A stretch of 64,000 nt of DNA from Natronospira proteinivora (lineage in GTDB: Bacteria > Pseudomonadota > Gammaproteobacteria > Natronospirales > Natronospiraceae): positions 372,001 to 436,000 of the forward strand of contig NZ_JALJYF010000002.1 in the NCBI RefSeq assembly GCF_024170465.1, read 5' to 3'. Both the position numbers and the translations under genes were made by a program. The notes under the pieces are model-generated. The model was given only the letters and a program-made list of their open reading frames with translations, was not told the origin of the DNA and ran no database searches. This document shows, piece by piece, positions 17,659 to 27,908 of this stretch. The number at the start of each line of letters is the position of its first letter. Within the stretch, counting starts at the first letter, position 1.

Positions 17659-20301
17659 TTACTGGCCCAAGGCACGCGAGACGATTTCGTTGACATCCCG
17701 GCTTAGTTTACCCTTGGCCTTGATGCGCTCAAGCTGAGCCTTCATCAAGCCCTGACGGGTCTCATCCATCCGCTTCCAGGGGTTGAAGACACTCACCAGA
17801 CGGGCCGCGATGGACGGATTCAATTCATCCAGCTCCATCACCACATCGGCGATCAGCTCATAACCCCGCCCATCCTCGGCATGAAAGGACTTGCGATTGC
17901 CATTGGCGAAAGCCCCATACAGGGCACGCACCTTGTTGGGATTGGTGATCTTGAACGCCGGATGATCGCGTAGCTCCCGAATGCGAGCCACCGCATCACC
18001 ATCGCTACGCATGGCCTGCAGGGTGAACCACTTGTCCACCACCAGCGGCTGAGACTTCCACTGCTTGTAGAAACGGGTCAGCAAAGATTCGCCCTGGGTG
18101 TGGCCTTCCAGCACCACCGACTTCATGGCCGCCATCTGATCGCTCATATTATCGGCGGTATCGAACTGGGCCACGGCCTTTTTCACGGACTCGCTCTCGC
18201 CGCTGGCCGCCAGATAGGACAGGGCCAGGTTCTTCAGGCGACGCTTGAGGATATCCCGGGGCTCGGGCTGGTACTCACCCTGCAATTGATTGTCCGCATA
18301 CAAACGCGCCCAATCCTCGTGGAAGCGTTTGGCCAGATGCACTTTGAGGGCATGTCGGGCATCGGCAATGGCGACTGGATCAATGGGGCTGACCAGCTCC
18401 GCCAACCAGGTCTCGGCCGGCAGGGTCAGGGCCTCGGCCCGCAGACCGGGATCGGCCTTGTCATCACGCAGCAATGCGGCAAAGGCCTGATCGATACTGT
18501 CCGGGAACTGGGGCGTCTGACCGGCCTGGATGGCTTCCATGGCTTGAATAATGACCCGGCAGCACAGCCGCTGGGAGGCTTCCCAGCGATTGAAGGAATC
18601 CTGATCGTGGGCCATCAGATGCGCCAGGTCGGCATCGCTTTGATCAAAGTCCAGCTTCACCGGGGCCGAGAAGCCCCGCAGCAGGGAAACCACCGGCCTT
18701 TCACTCACCCCTTCAAAGACAAAACGCTGTTCGGTCTCGGTCAATTGCAATACGGCTTCCTCGCCCCGGGGCTTTTCCTCCCCCGCCAGCTTCAGGGGCA
18801 TGGCCCGGCCCTGGCTGTTGAGCAGGCCCATGGGCACCGGAATCAGGGTGGGTTGTTTATCGCTTTGCCCGGGAGTGTCCGGCAGGCTTTGCTTGAGCGT
18901 CAGGGTCAAACGGCGCTTGTCTTCATCGTAGTCAGTCGTTACATGGACGGTGGGCGTGCCCGCCTGGTCATACCAGCGCTGCATCCGGGACAGATCCATT
19001 TGATTGGCATCGGCCATGGCCGCCAGGAAATCCTCGGTGGTCACCGCATCCCCGTCGTGGCGTTCGAAGTACAGGCGCATGCCCTTCTGAAACCCTTCCT
19101 CGCCCAGCAGGCTGTGATACAGGCGCACCACTTCCGCGCCCTTGATGTAGACGGTGGCGGTGTAGAAGTTGTTGATCTCCTGGTACTCCGGCGGGCGCAC
19201 CGGATGGGCCATGGGCCCGGCATCCTCCGGGAACTGACCGGCCCGCAGCAGACGCACATCCTCGATGCGCTTTACCGCCCGGGAATTGCGATCGGCGGAG
19301 AACTCCTGATCCCGGAATACGGTCAGGCCTTCCTTGAGGCTTAACTGGAACCAGTCCCGGCAGGTGACCCGGTTGCCGGTCCAGTTATGGAAGTATTCAT
19401 GGCCGATCACCGATTCAATCCCCAAAAAGTCCTCGTCGGTGGCGGTATCCGGCCGGGCCAGGACGAAACGGGAATTGAAGATATTCAGGCCCTTGTTTTC
19501 CATGGCCCCCATGTTGAAGTCGTCCGTGGCCACGATGTTGTAGACGTCCAGGTCATAGTTGAGCCCGAAGCGTTCTTCATCCCAGCGCATGGCATTGATC
19601 AGGGAGGTCATGGCGAAATCGCATTGATCCATATTGCGATGTTCGGCATAGACCCTCAGGGTCACGTCCCGGCCCGCCGACGTGGCGTAGGGCTTTTCGA
19701 TATAGCCCAAATCCCCGGCCACCAGGGCAAAGAGATAGCTTGGCTTGGGATGGGGGTCATGCCATTCGGCAAAGTGGCGGCCGTCTTCCAGCTCGCCGCT
19801 GGCCACCGGATTGCCGTTGGACAGCAGTACCGGATAACGGGCCTTGTCGGCCTCCAGACGTACTTCGAACTCGGCCATCACATCGGGCCGGTCCGGGAAA
19901 TAGGTGATCTTGCGAAAGCCTTCCGCCTCGCACTGGGTCAGCAGAAAGTCGGCGGACTGATACAGGCCTTCCAGGGCCGTGTTTCGGGCCGGGTGGACCC
20001 GATTGACCAGGGTGACGGTAGCCTGATCCTGGCTGATGGGAAAGCTCAGGGATTCATCGTCCTGTTCATAGTCAGCGGCCAACAAGGTTTCACCGTCCAC
20101 CTGAACGGACAACAACTCCAGCGCTTCACCATCCAGTCGCAGGGTATCGGAATGAGGACCCTCGCCCCGGCGAATCTTGAGTTCGCTATGGACCACGGTG
20201 GCCTCGGCATCCAGCTCGAAACGCAGGCGGACCTTGTCCACCGTCCAGCTGGGGGGCTGGTATTCGGCCAATCGAATGGTTCTGGCTTGGTCTTCTCTCA
20301 T
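17659..20301 (-). CDS. pepN: Aminopeptidase N (M1 family)
   Basis: An 880-residue cytoplasmic zinc aminopeptidase that removes N-terminal residues from peptides. GAMEN (265-269), HEYFHNWTGNR (HExxH, 301-305) and the third ligand Glu324 in LKEGLTVFRDQEF are intact. The C-terminal helical domain is present and the length is close to E. coli PepN (870). There is no signal peptide. It lies 90 bp downstream of the MMPL exporter gene on the same strand and may be cotranscribed. The 3' end meets a bidirectional terminator. Confidence 0.97.
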   Translation of the reverse strand: MREDQARTIRLAEYQPPSWTVDKVRLRFELDAEATVVHSELKIRRGEGPHSDTLRLDGEALELLSVQVDGETLLAADYEQDDESLSFPISQDQATVTLVNRVHPARNTALEGLYQSADFLLTQCEAEGFRKITYFPDRPDVMAEFEVRLEADKARYPVLLSNGNPVASGELEDGRHFAEWHDPHPKPSYLFALVAGDLGYIEKPYATSAGRDVTLRVYAEHRNMDQCDFAMTSLINAMRWDEERFGLNYDLDVYNIVATDDFNMGAMENKGLNIFNSRFVLARPDTATDEDFLGIESVIGHEYFHNWTGNRVTCRDWFQLSLKEGLTVFRDQEFSADRNSRAVKRIEDVRLLRAGQFPEDAGPMAHPVRPPEYQEINNFYTATVYIKGAEVVRLYHSLLGEEGFQKGMRLYFERHDGDAVTTEDFLAAMADANQMDLSRMQRWYDQAGTPTVHVTTDYDEDKRRLTLTLKQSLPDTPGQSDKQPTLIPVPMGLLNSQGRAMPLKLAGEEKPRGEEAVLQLTETEQRFVFEGVSERPVVSLLRGFSAPVKLDFDQSDADLAHLMAHDQDSFNRWEASQRLCCRVIIQAMEAIQAGQTPQFPDSIDQAFAALLRDDKADPGLRAEALTLPAETWLAELVSPIDPVAIADARHALKVHLAKRFHEDWARLYADNQLQGEYQPEPRDILKRRLKNLALSYLAASGESESVKKAVAQFDTADNMSDQMAAMKSVVLEGHTQGESLLTRFYKQWKSQPLVVDKWFTLQAMRSDGDAVARIRELRDHPAFKITNPNKVRALYGAFANGNRKSFHAEDGRGYELIADVVMELDELNPSIAARLVSVFNPWKRMDETRQGLMKAQLERIKAKGKLSRDVNEIVSRALGQ

Positions 20302-20391
20302 GATGGTATTCCCGTTAAAAACGTCGTATCACTTGGAGCCGATCAGGGGGCCGGCGTTCAACGATGCCGGCCCCGTATGTCCGGTTTCTTG

Positions 20392-23010
20392 TCAGTTGCC
20401 ATTGCCGGTGCTGAAGGGGCGGAATTGCCCCAGCAGGGCCGGCAGCAAAAAGAGGTTACTCAATAGGGCAAAGGTCATGGCCACCCCGGTGAGCAGACCG
20501 AAATAAATGGTCGGCATGAAGTTGGACAGGGTCAGGATGGAGAAACCGGCGATGATAATCACCGAGGTATACACCATGGCCCGACCCACCTGGCGGTGGC
20601 TTTCCCGGAGCGCTTGAGCATAGCTGCCGCTGTCCGCCACTTCCGACTGGAAGCGGTGAGTGTAATGAATGGTGTCATGCACCCCGATGCCAATGGTAAT
20701 GGCCGCGATGGTCATGGTCATCAAATCCAGGGGCAGCCCCACCCAACCGATCAGGCCCATCACCGAGATGGAGGCCACCAGGGTGGGCAGGGGACCGATG
20801 AAGGCCATTTTCAGGGAGCGGAACAGGAAGGCGAACATCAGCATCATGGCCGAGAACACCACCAGCAGGGTCACCCACTGGGAACGCACCAGGCTCTGCA
20901 TCACATTGTTATAGAGCACCAGCATCCCACTGAGACGGATCTGCTCCTCGCCCAGGTCGAATTGACGCATCAGGTCAGAGCGGATCTTTTTCAGCAGGGC
21001 GTCGCGTTCCAGATTGGGATCGGAATCGATCACCCGAATGTCGAAACGAATCTGGTCGCCATCGTCGGTCATATAGGGGTCGAAGAGAATCTCCCGCAGG
21101 TCAGCAGGGAGCTGCTCAAACATGATGCCCATCTCGAAAGAGCTTAATTGGCGACCCTGATTGAGCTGGCGCATGAGCTTGAGACTGGTGGCCACCGACA
21201 GCACCTTGCCGGTCTCGTCCAGGGACTCCAGGTAGTTGTGAATATCCTCCATCACATCCACCTGGTATTCATTGAACCAATAGCCGCCTACCGGACCGTC
21301 CCGGTCCAATTCACCATTACCCCAATCGTCATCGCCCCAGTCATCATCCCCCCACTCGTCGTCATCCCAATCGTCATCCTCCGAAGTGGCTTCATCCCTC
21401 TCCTCGGTAGAAGCCGGCTCCCCGGCCTCGCTGGCGTCATCACCGGCTTCTTCAGCCAGTTGTTCCGCCCCCCAGTCGCCATCGTCCAGATAGGCCTGAC
21501 TGGGATCCAACACCACATCCAGGGGCGTGGTGCCCCCCAGTTCCTGGTCGATCAGAGCCATGCCCTGGTGGATCTCGGTGTCCGACTTGAAATAATCGAT
21601 GAAACGATTTTCCACCGTAATGCGGGTAATCCCCACCGCAGCAATCATCGCGATCAGCAGGAAGACCCCCATCACCCGCAATTCCCGGCCGCTGACCAGT
21701 TCCGCCACCCGGGCATTGAAACGGGCCGTATAGTCCCGACTCAGCGTGGGCAGAGGGCCCGGCTTCAAGCGTGCCAAGCCGGCGGGAAACACCGCGAAGG
21801 TCAGCACAAAAGCAAAGGCCACGGCACAAACCATCATCAGGCCGAAATCCATCACCGGGCGAATATCGGCAAAGACCATGGCCCCGAAGGCGATCATGGT
21901 GGTGAGTGCGGTATATAAAGAAGGTTTGAACTTGCTTTCAATGGTCTCCGCCATCAGCCATCGCCCATCCGCCTCGGGATGGGCCTGATGCAACTCCCGG
22001 TGGCGCACGATCAGGTGGATCATCAGCGACAGGGTGATGATCAGCACCAGGGAAATGAAATTGGAGGAGACCACCGTCACCGGCCAGTCCATGAAACCCA
22101 GGAAGCCAGTCATGCCAAGCGCCACGCCGCCGGAAACCCCCACCGGCAACAAGACCCAGCGCAGTCGCCGGAAGGTAAAAGCCAACAGGAGAATAATGAA
22201 CAGGGCCACCCCCACCCCGAAGGTGGCGATGTCATTGCGCACGAACTCGATCATGTCCACCGCAATCATGGGCACCCCGCCCAGGTGAATGCGGCTGCCA
22301 TTGCGATGGGCATCCAGAATCCGGCGAACATCGGCAATGGTGGATTCCAGCTCTGCCTGATGGGCACGACTGGCTTGCCGGTAGTCGGCTTCCACGGAAG
22401 CCAGTTCGGCGACTTCTTCAGCATTCAGACCACTTTCCACTTCCTGAATACGCAGGGCATCCCGGCGCTGCAGCAGGGCATAGAGTTCCTCATCCTGTTC
22501 CAGGGTCAAAAGCAGGGCCGTGGTATCCGCGTCCCGGTTCATCAGAAGATCACGGTAAAGGGGGCTTTCCAGGAATTCCTGGCGGGCCAGGTCCCGATCC
22601 GTATCCGGATCGGACAGGGTCCGGATATCGGACTGAACCTCATCAAAGGTCACCGGCGGGCTTTGCAGCAGCGGCACATCCAGGATGGTCATGGCCGAGG
22701 CCACCGACTCCACGTTAACCAGTTCATCCCGCAAAACCTTGAGCTGTTCCAGGCTTTCATCACTGAACAACGCCGCCTCGGGCGTGAAGGTCACGATGAG
22801 GAAATCATCCGAGCCGTACTGGGCACGCACCTTGCGGTAATAGTGCATATCCTCGTCGCCGGCCAGCATCAGGGACTCGGCCGAGGCATCCAGATGGAAG
22901 TGGCGCACCTGGGTGGCGGCCGCCGCCAGCAGGGCCACCATGAGCAACAGCACAATCCAGCCGTGATCCAGGGTCAGGCGGTAATACAGGGCTCGAATGA
23001 ATGCGAACAT
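20392..23010 (-). CDS. MMPL/RND-superfamily exporter (HAE3-like)
   Basis: An 872-residue inner-membrane protein with the duplicated RND layout: TM1 (about 17-33), a large periplasmic loop, a block of five or six TM helices (about 250-430), a second loop and a final TM block (about 715-865). No RND-associated operon partner is visible. Sterol-sensing/MMPL-type members move lipids or hydrophobic molecules using the proton gradient. The second periplasmic loop (about residues 505-573) holds an unusual acidic stretch with repeats of DDDW and DDEWG. Only 24 bp separate it from the HExxH/propeller/barrel gene upstream, suggesting joint transcription. Confidence 0.85.
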   Translation of the reverse strand: MFAFIRALYYRLTLDHGWIVLLLMVALLAAAATQVRHFHLDASAESLMLAGDEDMHYYRKVRAQYGSDDFLIVTFTPEAALFSDESLEQLKVLRDELVNVESVASAMTILDVPLLQSPPVTFDEVQSDIRTLSDPDTDRDLARQEFLESPLYRDLLMNRDADTTALLLTLEQDEELYALLQRRDALRIQEVESGLNAEEVAELASVEADYRQASRAHQAELESTIADVRRILDAHRNGSRIHLGGVPMIAVDMIEFVRNDIATFGVGVALFIILLLAFTFRRLRWVLLPVGVSGGVALGMTGFLGFMDWPVTVVSSNFISLVLIITLSLMIHLIVRHRELHQAHPEADGRWLMAETIESKFKPSLYTALTTMIAFGAMVFADIRPVMDFGLMMVCAVAFAFVLTFAVFPAGLARLKPGPLPTLSRDYTARFNARVAELVSGRELRVMGVFLLIAMIAAVGITRITVENRFIDYFKSDTEIHQGMALIDQELGGTTPLDVVLDPSQAYLDDGDWGAEQLAEEAGDDASEAGEPASTEERDEATSEDDDWDDDEWGDDDWGDDDWGNGELDRDGPVGGYWFNEYQVDVMEDIHNYLESLDETGKVLSVATSLKLMRQLNQGRQLSSFEMGIMFEQLPADLREILFDPYMTDDGDQIRFDIRVIDSDPNLERDALLKKIRSDLMRQFDLGEEQIRLSGMLVLYNNVMQSLVRSQWVTLLVVFSAMMLMFAFLFRSLKMAFIGPLPTLVASISVMGLIGWVGLPLDLMTMTIAAITIGIGVHDTIHYTHRFQSEVADSGSYAQALRESHRQVGRAMVYTSVIIIAGFSILTLSNFMPTIYFGLLTGVAMTFALLSNLFLLPALLGQFRPFSTGNGN

Positions 23011-23034
23011 GAGGGTCCTTGAAAACGATGGGTT

Positions 23035-25869
23035 TTAAAAGGGACTGCTCAGCAGCAGATAGGCCCGGGTATCTTCTTCTTCATCCAGGCCACGGGCCAG
23101 GCCCAGACGCAATTGAAGATTGGCACGGTAGAACAGGTTCAGATCCGCCAGCAACTCGCCGCCAACGCTGCGCCGGTAATCGTCCGGTGAGCTGCCCGAA
23201 TCCCAGGCGGCACCCGCCTCGGCAAACAGACGCCCCGAGAACTGGTGGGCACCCAGGGGAAAACGGGTGAAACCCCTTTGTGGCCGGGCAATGGGAAAAC
23301 GCCATTCGGCCGTGGCCAATTGCAGACGACGGCCAGTCTCAAGGCGATCATAACCACGCAGGGCATAGCGACGGCGATCAAACAGCCCGCCCGTATCCAA
23401 CAGATCCGCCGCATGGGCATCACCCAGGCGGAAAGGCCGGGGGTTATTACTGCCCCAGGCATGTACCCCGCGCAGATACAGTACATGCTCGCCACTCAGG
23501 GGCAGGTATTCCCGCCAGTCTACGCTGTAAACCAGGCCGCTGTAATCACTGCCGAAAACACTATTGTCCTCGGCCACGAAGCGAATCTGGCGACCATGAC
23601 TGCGGCTGACCGAATGCAGATAGCGGCTGCTGTCATCCCAACTGATGGCCACACCGGCCGCACCGCTGCGTCGTGTGGGCCAGGGTTCAGTGATGTCATG
23701 ATTGAATACATCCGACTCCCGGGTCCAGGCCCCGCCAAGATGGCCTGCCAGCATCCAGTCGTCACGAATCCAGGGCAGGGTCCAGACCAGATCCACCTGG
23801 TCCTCGGCCCGGGCCCGGATTAAGGACTGCTCGTCCTCCCCGTCCAGCTCCGCCTGGTAATAGTCATGCTGGCGAGACAGACCAAACTGCAAGCGCTCGG
23901 CATAGCGATAGGACAGCGCACCGGAGGCCAGCCCTTCGGTCAGTTCCAGCAAACCCCCGGCCGAATAGCGGTGAATCCCCAGTACATCATTACCCTCAAT
24001 CAGGGCCCCCACTTCCACAGTGGATTCACTGGCCGCCAGCAAGGGCGTCCAGCTGGTGGGCGGCAGGGTCAACCAGGGCCGGTAAGCACGGTCCTCACCT
24101 GCTACCGCCTCGCCCACCTCGGCCCTGGGCTGGAAGGTGGGGGGCTCTGGCAAGGGCTCGAGCAATTGCTCGTCCAGGGGCAGGCGATAAAGATCATAGC
24201 CCTCGGAGGAATAGCCGATATAGAACAGGTCGGAGCCTGTCTGGGCCTGGGTCGGTGCAAAAGCCCCTCCCGCCACCCGGCTCAGAGTGGTGAGCTGCCC
24301 GTTGTCCAAATCCAGGCGGCGGAGATTGAAAATACCACCATGGTCGCTGCTGAACAGCAGGGAACGTCCATCGGCGGCATAGCGAACATCCCCCACCATC
24401 ATGCCGGAAATCCCAAGGTCCTCCAGTCGGCCATGGGACAGGGATAGGCGATACAGGCCCCAGCCGATCCCGGGCCGCCAGAGACTCAGGGCCAGGGCAT
24501 CGCCTTGGGGCGACATGGCCAAGCGGCCGGGAATCTCGTCCTGCTCGCCCCGCCACACTGTCAGCTGGCGCCTACCACGGGCATCCAGGCGATCAATCCG
24601 CGCCTGCCCCGCCTCGATGCGGGCGGCAACCATACCTTCCCCATTGGGCAGCCAGACGGCATCGCGATAGCGGCTGCAGTGGGTCAGACGACGCAGGCGC
24701 CGGCTGTCGGGCTGCCAGTGATAAAGATCGTAATAGTGATTGCGGTTGCGACAGACCTCCGGCATGGCCACCAGCACGCCGGCCTCCGGGTGGGCATCAA
24801 TACGGGCCCCCGCATTGAGATCCGCCAGATGCCGGGGTCCCTTATCCTCATCCCAGACCATCAGGGCCGGCTCGGCCCGGGCATCGGAACGCAGATAATA
24901 AACCCGCTCGCCCTGTTCATCGGCCACCGCCCGAGGGGAGGCGGTTCTGAAACCATGCTCGGTAAGCCGCTCACCGGCCACCAGACCCGCCTCCACCGAC
25001 GCCTCGCGCACCGGCATCAAGTTGTCTTGCACCCAGCCTTCGAAATCCGACCACAGGGCCTCGCCGTCCCGGGCCAGGGTCTGACGAAGATTGCGATTGA
25101 GCAGATAAGGAATGATGTTGTTGCTGTAGTTATCCACCAGGGCCTGCACCGTCTCCTCGCCCCGGGTCTCGGCCACATAGCGAAAAAAGAAGGCCCCATA
25201 GAGATAGGGGGTGGTGCCGGCGGGCCAATCCCTCAGGCCATCCATGCCCACTTGGTCGAAGGGCTTGAAGCCGTCCGCCAGTTCTTCTCTCAACATCATT
25301 TCAAACAAGCTGGACTGACTGCGGCCAATGCCGTGCTCGGCATCGCTTTCCACATGCACCGCCAGGCCTTCAATCATCCAGGTGGGATTGAATAGATTGG
25401 GAAACAACAAAGGATGACGCCCCAGCACCCGACGCGCCCCCTTGGGGAAACCCTCGGCCTTGTCCAGGTGCAGGATATGCAGATACTCGTGGGTAATCAG
25501 CAGCCGCAACCAGCCATCGTGCTGGGCCAGGCTGTTGAGCCCATCCGGCGGGGTAAGATACAGGGTGATGGTGTTGCGCGGCAGTGGCGTGGCCCAGCCG
25601 TTGGCCTGATCAAACTGGTCATTGATAATCAGATGGGTGGGCCGGCTTGGCTGCCAGTCCATCCCGGCACTCAGCTCTTCATGCACCGCCTCGGCAATCC
25701 CGGCCGCCCGGCGCGCGGTGGCTTCCAGCTCCGCCGGATAATGCACCTGGAAATGCTCGCTGTCGAAGCTGCGCCATTCCAACCAGGGATTGGCCTGCCC
25801 CCACAGTGTCAGTGGCATCATCACCAGACACAGCAGCAACCCCCTCCCAATACCATGACCCACTTTCAT
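23035..25869 (-). CDS. Secreted HExxH metallopeptidase / TolB-like propeller / BamA-like barrel protein (second copy)
   Basis: A 944-residue exported protein (signal peptide 1-25) with the same architecture as 3541-6435. A gluzincin-type domain has HEYLH (127-131) and Glu167 in WMIEGLAVHVE. Propeller repeats run from about 300 to 580 (AADGRSLLFSSDHGG and similar). A C-terminal barrel follows, with features of the bacterial surface antigen (BamA/Omp85) fold: LLDTGGLFDRRRYALRGYDR, then LGLARG and the terminal LLLSSPF. The barrel probably anchors the peptidase and propeller at the outer membrane. Sequence identity to the other copy is low outside the motifs, so the duplication is old. The substrate is unknown. 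Confidence 0.78.
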   Translation of the reverse strand: MKVGHGIGRGLLLCLVMMPLTLWGQANPWLEWRSFDSEHFQVHYPAELEATARRAAGIAEAVHEELSAGMDWQPSRPTHLIINDQFDQANGWATPLPRNTITLYLTPPDGLNSLAQHDGWLRLLITHEYLHILHLDKAEGFPKGARRVLGRHPLLFPNLFNPTWMIEGLAVHVESDAEHGIGRSQSSLFEMMLREELADGFKPFDQVGMDGLRDWPAGTTPYLYGAFFFRYVAETRGEETVQALVDNYSNNIIPYLLNRNLRQTLARDGEALWSDFEGWVQDNLMPVREASVEAGLVAGERLTEHGFRTASPRAVADEQGERVYYLRSDARAEPALMVWDEDKGPRHLADLNAGARIDAHPEAGVLVAMPEVCRNRNHYYDLYHWQPDSRRLRRLTHCSRYRDAVWLPNGEGMVAARIEAGQARIDRLDARGRRQLTVWRGEQDEIPGRLAMSPQGDALALSLWRPGIGWGLYRLSLSHGRLEDLGISGMMVGDVRYAADGRSLLFSSDHGGIFNLRRLDLDNGQLTTLSRVAGGAFAPTQAQTGSDLFYIGYSSEGYDLYRLPLDEQLLEPLPEPPTFQPRAEVGEAVAGEDRAYRPWLTLPPTSWTPLLAASESTVEVGALIEGNDVLGIHRYSAGGLLELTEGLASGALSYRYAERLQFGLSRQHDYYQAELDGEDEQSLIRARAEDQVDLVWTLPWIRDDWMLAGHLGGAWTRESDVFNHDITEPWPTRRSGAAGVAISWDDSSRYLHSVSRSHGRQIRFVAEDNSVFGSDYSGLVYSVDWREYLPLSGEHVLYLRGVHAWGSNNPRPFRLGDAHAADLLDTGGLFDRRRYALRGYDRLETGRRLQLATAEWRFPIARPQRGFTRFPLGAHQFSGRLFAEAGAAWDSGSSPDDYRRSVGGELLADLNLFYRANLQLRLGLARGLDEEEDTRAYLLLSSPF

Positions 25870-26009
25870 TACGCCCCCTTTAGCGTCGTTCCTTGATGTC
25901 TTAATAAACTCACTGTCACGATCCCCTTCCCTTCTGCAACCCCATCCTATCCCAGCGCAAATATCGTCGCTTTATCCCCTCAAGAAGTTAGCTACATAAG
26001 CAAGCGGAA

Positions 26010-26532
26010 CGAAGCCAAAGCCAGCTCACACCCACCACTACTTTCAGTCTGGAGGATCGAGCACATGGTGGGATTGGCCAGGGCTGTGCGCGACAGGGAT
26101 GTCGCGCCCAGAGCGTCTCAGGGACGGATTTACAGCGTCCCTGGACAATTCCACCATGTGCTCGAGCCGTAAAAGCCGTGAAAGAAAACCATTCCTATCG
26201 GCTGGCTAAACTCAACTCGCTCCAAAACAATCCGACCTGACCAAGCGCTGGCACGCAGCAGCTCTAAAGATTGTTCAGTGTTCCCATTGGGCAAATTAAG
26301 GCGCTGTTCCGTTAGGCGACTACCGGCTTTTCTAGCCACAGCCAGCTGAGGATATTGTTTTCTGCTTAAATTTCACGGCTCGAGTACAGGGTGGAACTGT
26401 CCAGGGACGCATGGACCCATCCTTGGGGCTCTGGGCGCGACATCCCTGTCGCGCACAGCCCTGGCCAGTCCCACCCTGCACTCGATCCTCCTGAATTAAA
26501 GCAGTGGTGGAGGTGAGCTGGCTTTGGCTTCG
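26010..26532. mobile_element. 520-bp element with terminal inverted repeats, copy 1
   Basis: It starts CGAAGCCAAAGCCAGCTCAC and ends with the exact reverse complement (26513-26532). Two palindromic modules (26062-26160 and 26384-26482) lie in opposite orientation around a core of about 220 bp. No transposase is encoded, so it looks like a non-autonomous, MITE-like element. The same structure occurs at 39248-39766. It occupies most of the 25870-26590 gap; the rest holds only the promoter region of the gene at 25869. Confidence 0.75.
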
Positions 26533-26590
26533 ATGACCCGGCGGCCGTTGATGATCTCTAATGGGCCAGCGCGCTATAAATCATCCCCCC

Positions 26591-27706
26591 CTACGACAAC
26601 GCCTGCCTCAACCCCCGATGCAACCGCGCCACACTCTCCGATCGGGCACTCTCCCCCATCAACCCGACACGCCAAACCTTCCCGGCCAGCGGCCCCAGCC
26701 CCGCACCGATCTCAATGCCTTCATCCAGCAACTGCGCCCGGACCGCCGCCTTATCCACCCCCTCGGGTACCTTGACGGTATTGAGCTGGGGCAGACGCTC
26801 ATCGGCCGGCACCAGAAAAGCCAGGCCCAGATCCTCCATCGCCGCCACCAGCTCTCCATGCACCCGTTCGTGACGGGCCCAGGACGCCTCCAATCCCTCT
26901 TCCTGCAACACCAGCAAGGCCTCATGCAGGCCGTACAGGGCATTGACCGGGGCGGTATGGTGATAGGCCCGCTTGCCGCCGCCGCCCCAATAGCTCATCA
27001 CCAGGCTGAAATCCATGAACCAGCTCTGCACCGGTTTTTCCCGCGCCCGGATACGGGCCGCGGCCCGTTCGCTCAGGCTTACCGGCGACAGGCCGGGTGG
27101 GCAGGACAGGCATTTCTGGGTGCCGGCATAGGCCGCATCCACCTCCCAGGCATCCAGTTCCACCGGAATGCCCCCGAGACTGGTTACGCAATCCATCAGG
27201 CTCAGGCAATCATGCTCACGTGCCAGACGGGCCAGAGCCCGGGCATCGGAGCGGGCCCCGGTGGAGGTCTCGGCGTGAACGAAGGCAAGGATCCGGGCAT
27301 CGGGGTGTACGCTCAGGGCGGCCTCCACGGCGTCCACGTCCACCGCCCGGCCCCAGTCCTGATCCACCACCACGACCCGGGCTCCCATACGTTCGCTCAT
27401 CTCCACCATGCGCTGACCAAAGGCTCCGTTGCGACAGATGACGATCTCATCCCCCGGTTCCAGCAGATTGGCAAAGCAGGCTTCCATTCCCGCCGTGCCT
27501 GGCCCGGAGACCGGCAGGGTCAGAGCATTGTCCGTACGAAACAGCCATTGCAGCAGGCCCTTGGTGGCGTCCATGAAATCCACGAACAAGGGATCCAGAT
27601 GCCCGATGGTGGGTCGTGCCGTGGCCTCCAGGACGCGCCTGGACACATTGGATGGACCCGGGCCCATCAACAGCCGCTGCGGTGGATAAAACCCTTGATT
27701 GCTCAT
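26591..27706 (-). CDS. Class V aminotransferase (alanine/serine-glyoxylate or serine-pyruvate type)
   Basis: A 371-residue PLP enzyme. MGPGPSNVSRRVLEA at the N-terminus, VSGPGTAGMEA for cofactor binding, VDCVTSLGGIPVELD-like context around the PLP Asp (MDCVTSLGG) and AGTQKCLSCPPGLSP with the Schiff-base Lys are typical of the alanine-glyoxylate/serine-glyoxylate aminotransferase group. It should transfer an amino group to glyoxylate or pyruvate in the cytoplasm; the donor is not resolved from sequence. The start ATG follows GGAGAG. It is divergent from the GGDEF gene and its 3' side borders the inverted-repeat element. Confidence 0.9.
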   Translation of the reverse strand: MSNQGFYPPQRLLMGPGPSNVSRRVLEATARPTIGHLDPLFVDFMDATKGLLQWLFRTDNALTLPVSGPGTAGMEACFANLLEPGDEIVICRNGAFGQRMVEMSERMGARVVVVDQDWGRAVDVDAVEAALSVHPDARILAFVHAETSTGARSDARALARLAREHDCLSLMDCVTSLGGIPVELDAWEVDAAYAGTQKCLSCPPGLSPVSLSERAAARIRAREKPVQSWFMDFSLVMSYWGGGGKRAYHHTAPVNALYGLHEALLVLQEEGLEASWARHERVHGELVAAMEDLGLAFLVPADERLPQLNTVKVPEGVDKAAVRAQLLDEGIEIGAGLGPLAGKVWRVGLMGESARSESVARLHRGLRQALS

Positions 27707-27908
27707 TGCTCTCTCCTACTGCATCACCCAGTCGCCCAGCAGCAACACCTCTTCGGTCACCACTCATAGTCATTGACCTGCCGGATAACGGGAAGCGCGC
27801 ATTGTCGCAGGAAGCGGTCGGGGATTCACCACCATCGATCGGGAGGCCCCGGGATTGGGGCAGGCTGACATGATATCTTTTGCTGATCGCCCACTTGGCG
27901 GAGCAACC

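Noticed and set aside
26130-26339. Short minus-strand open frame in the inverted-repeat element, with a similar one at 39281-39523
   Set aside because: The similarity follows from the DNA repeat itself; there is no ribosome-binding site and the palindromic arms explain the recurring MVGCSRAV-like peptides.
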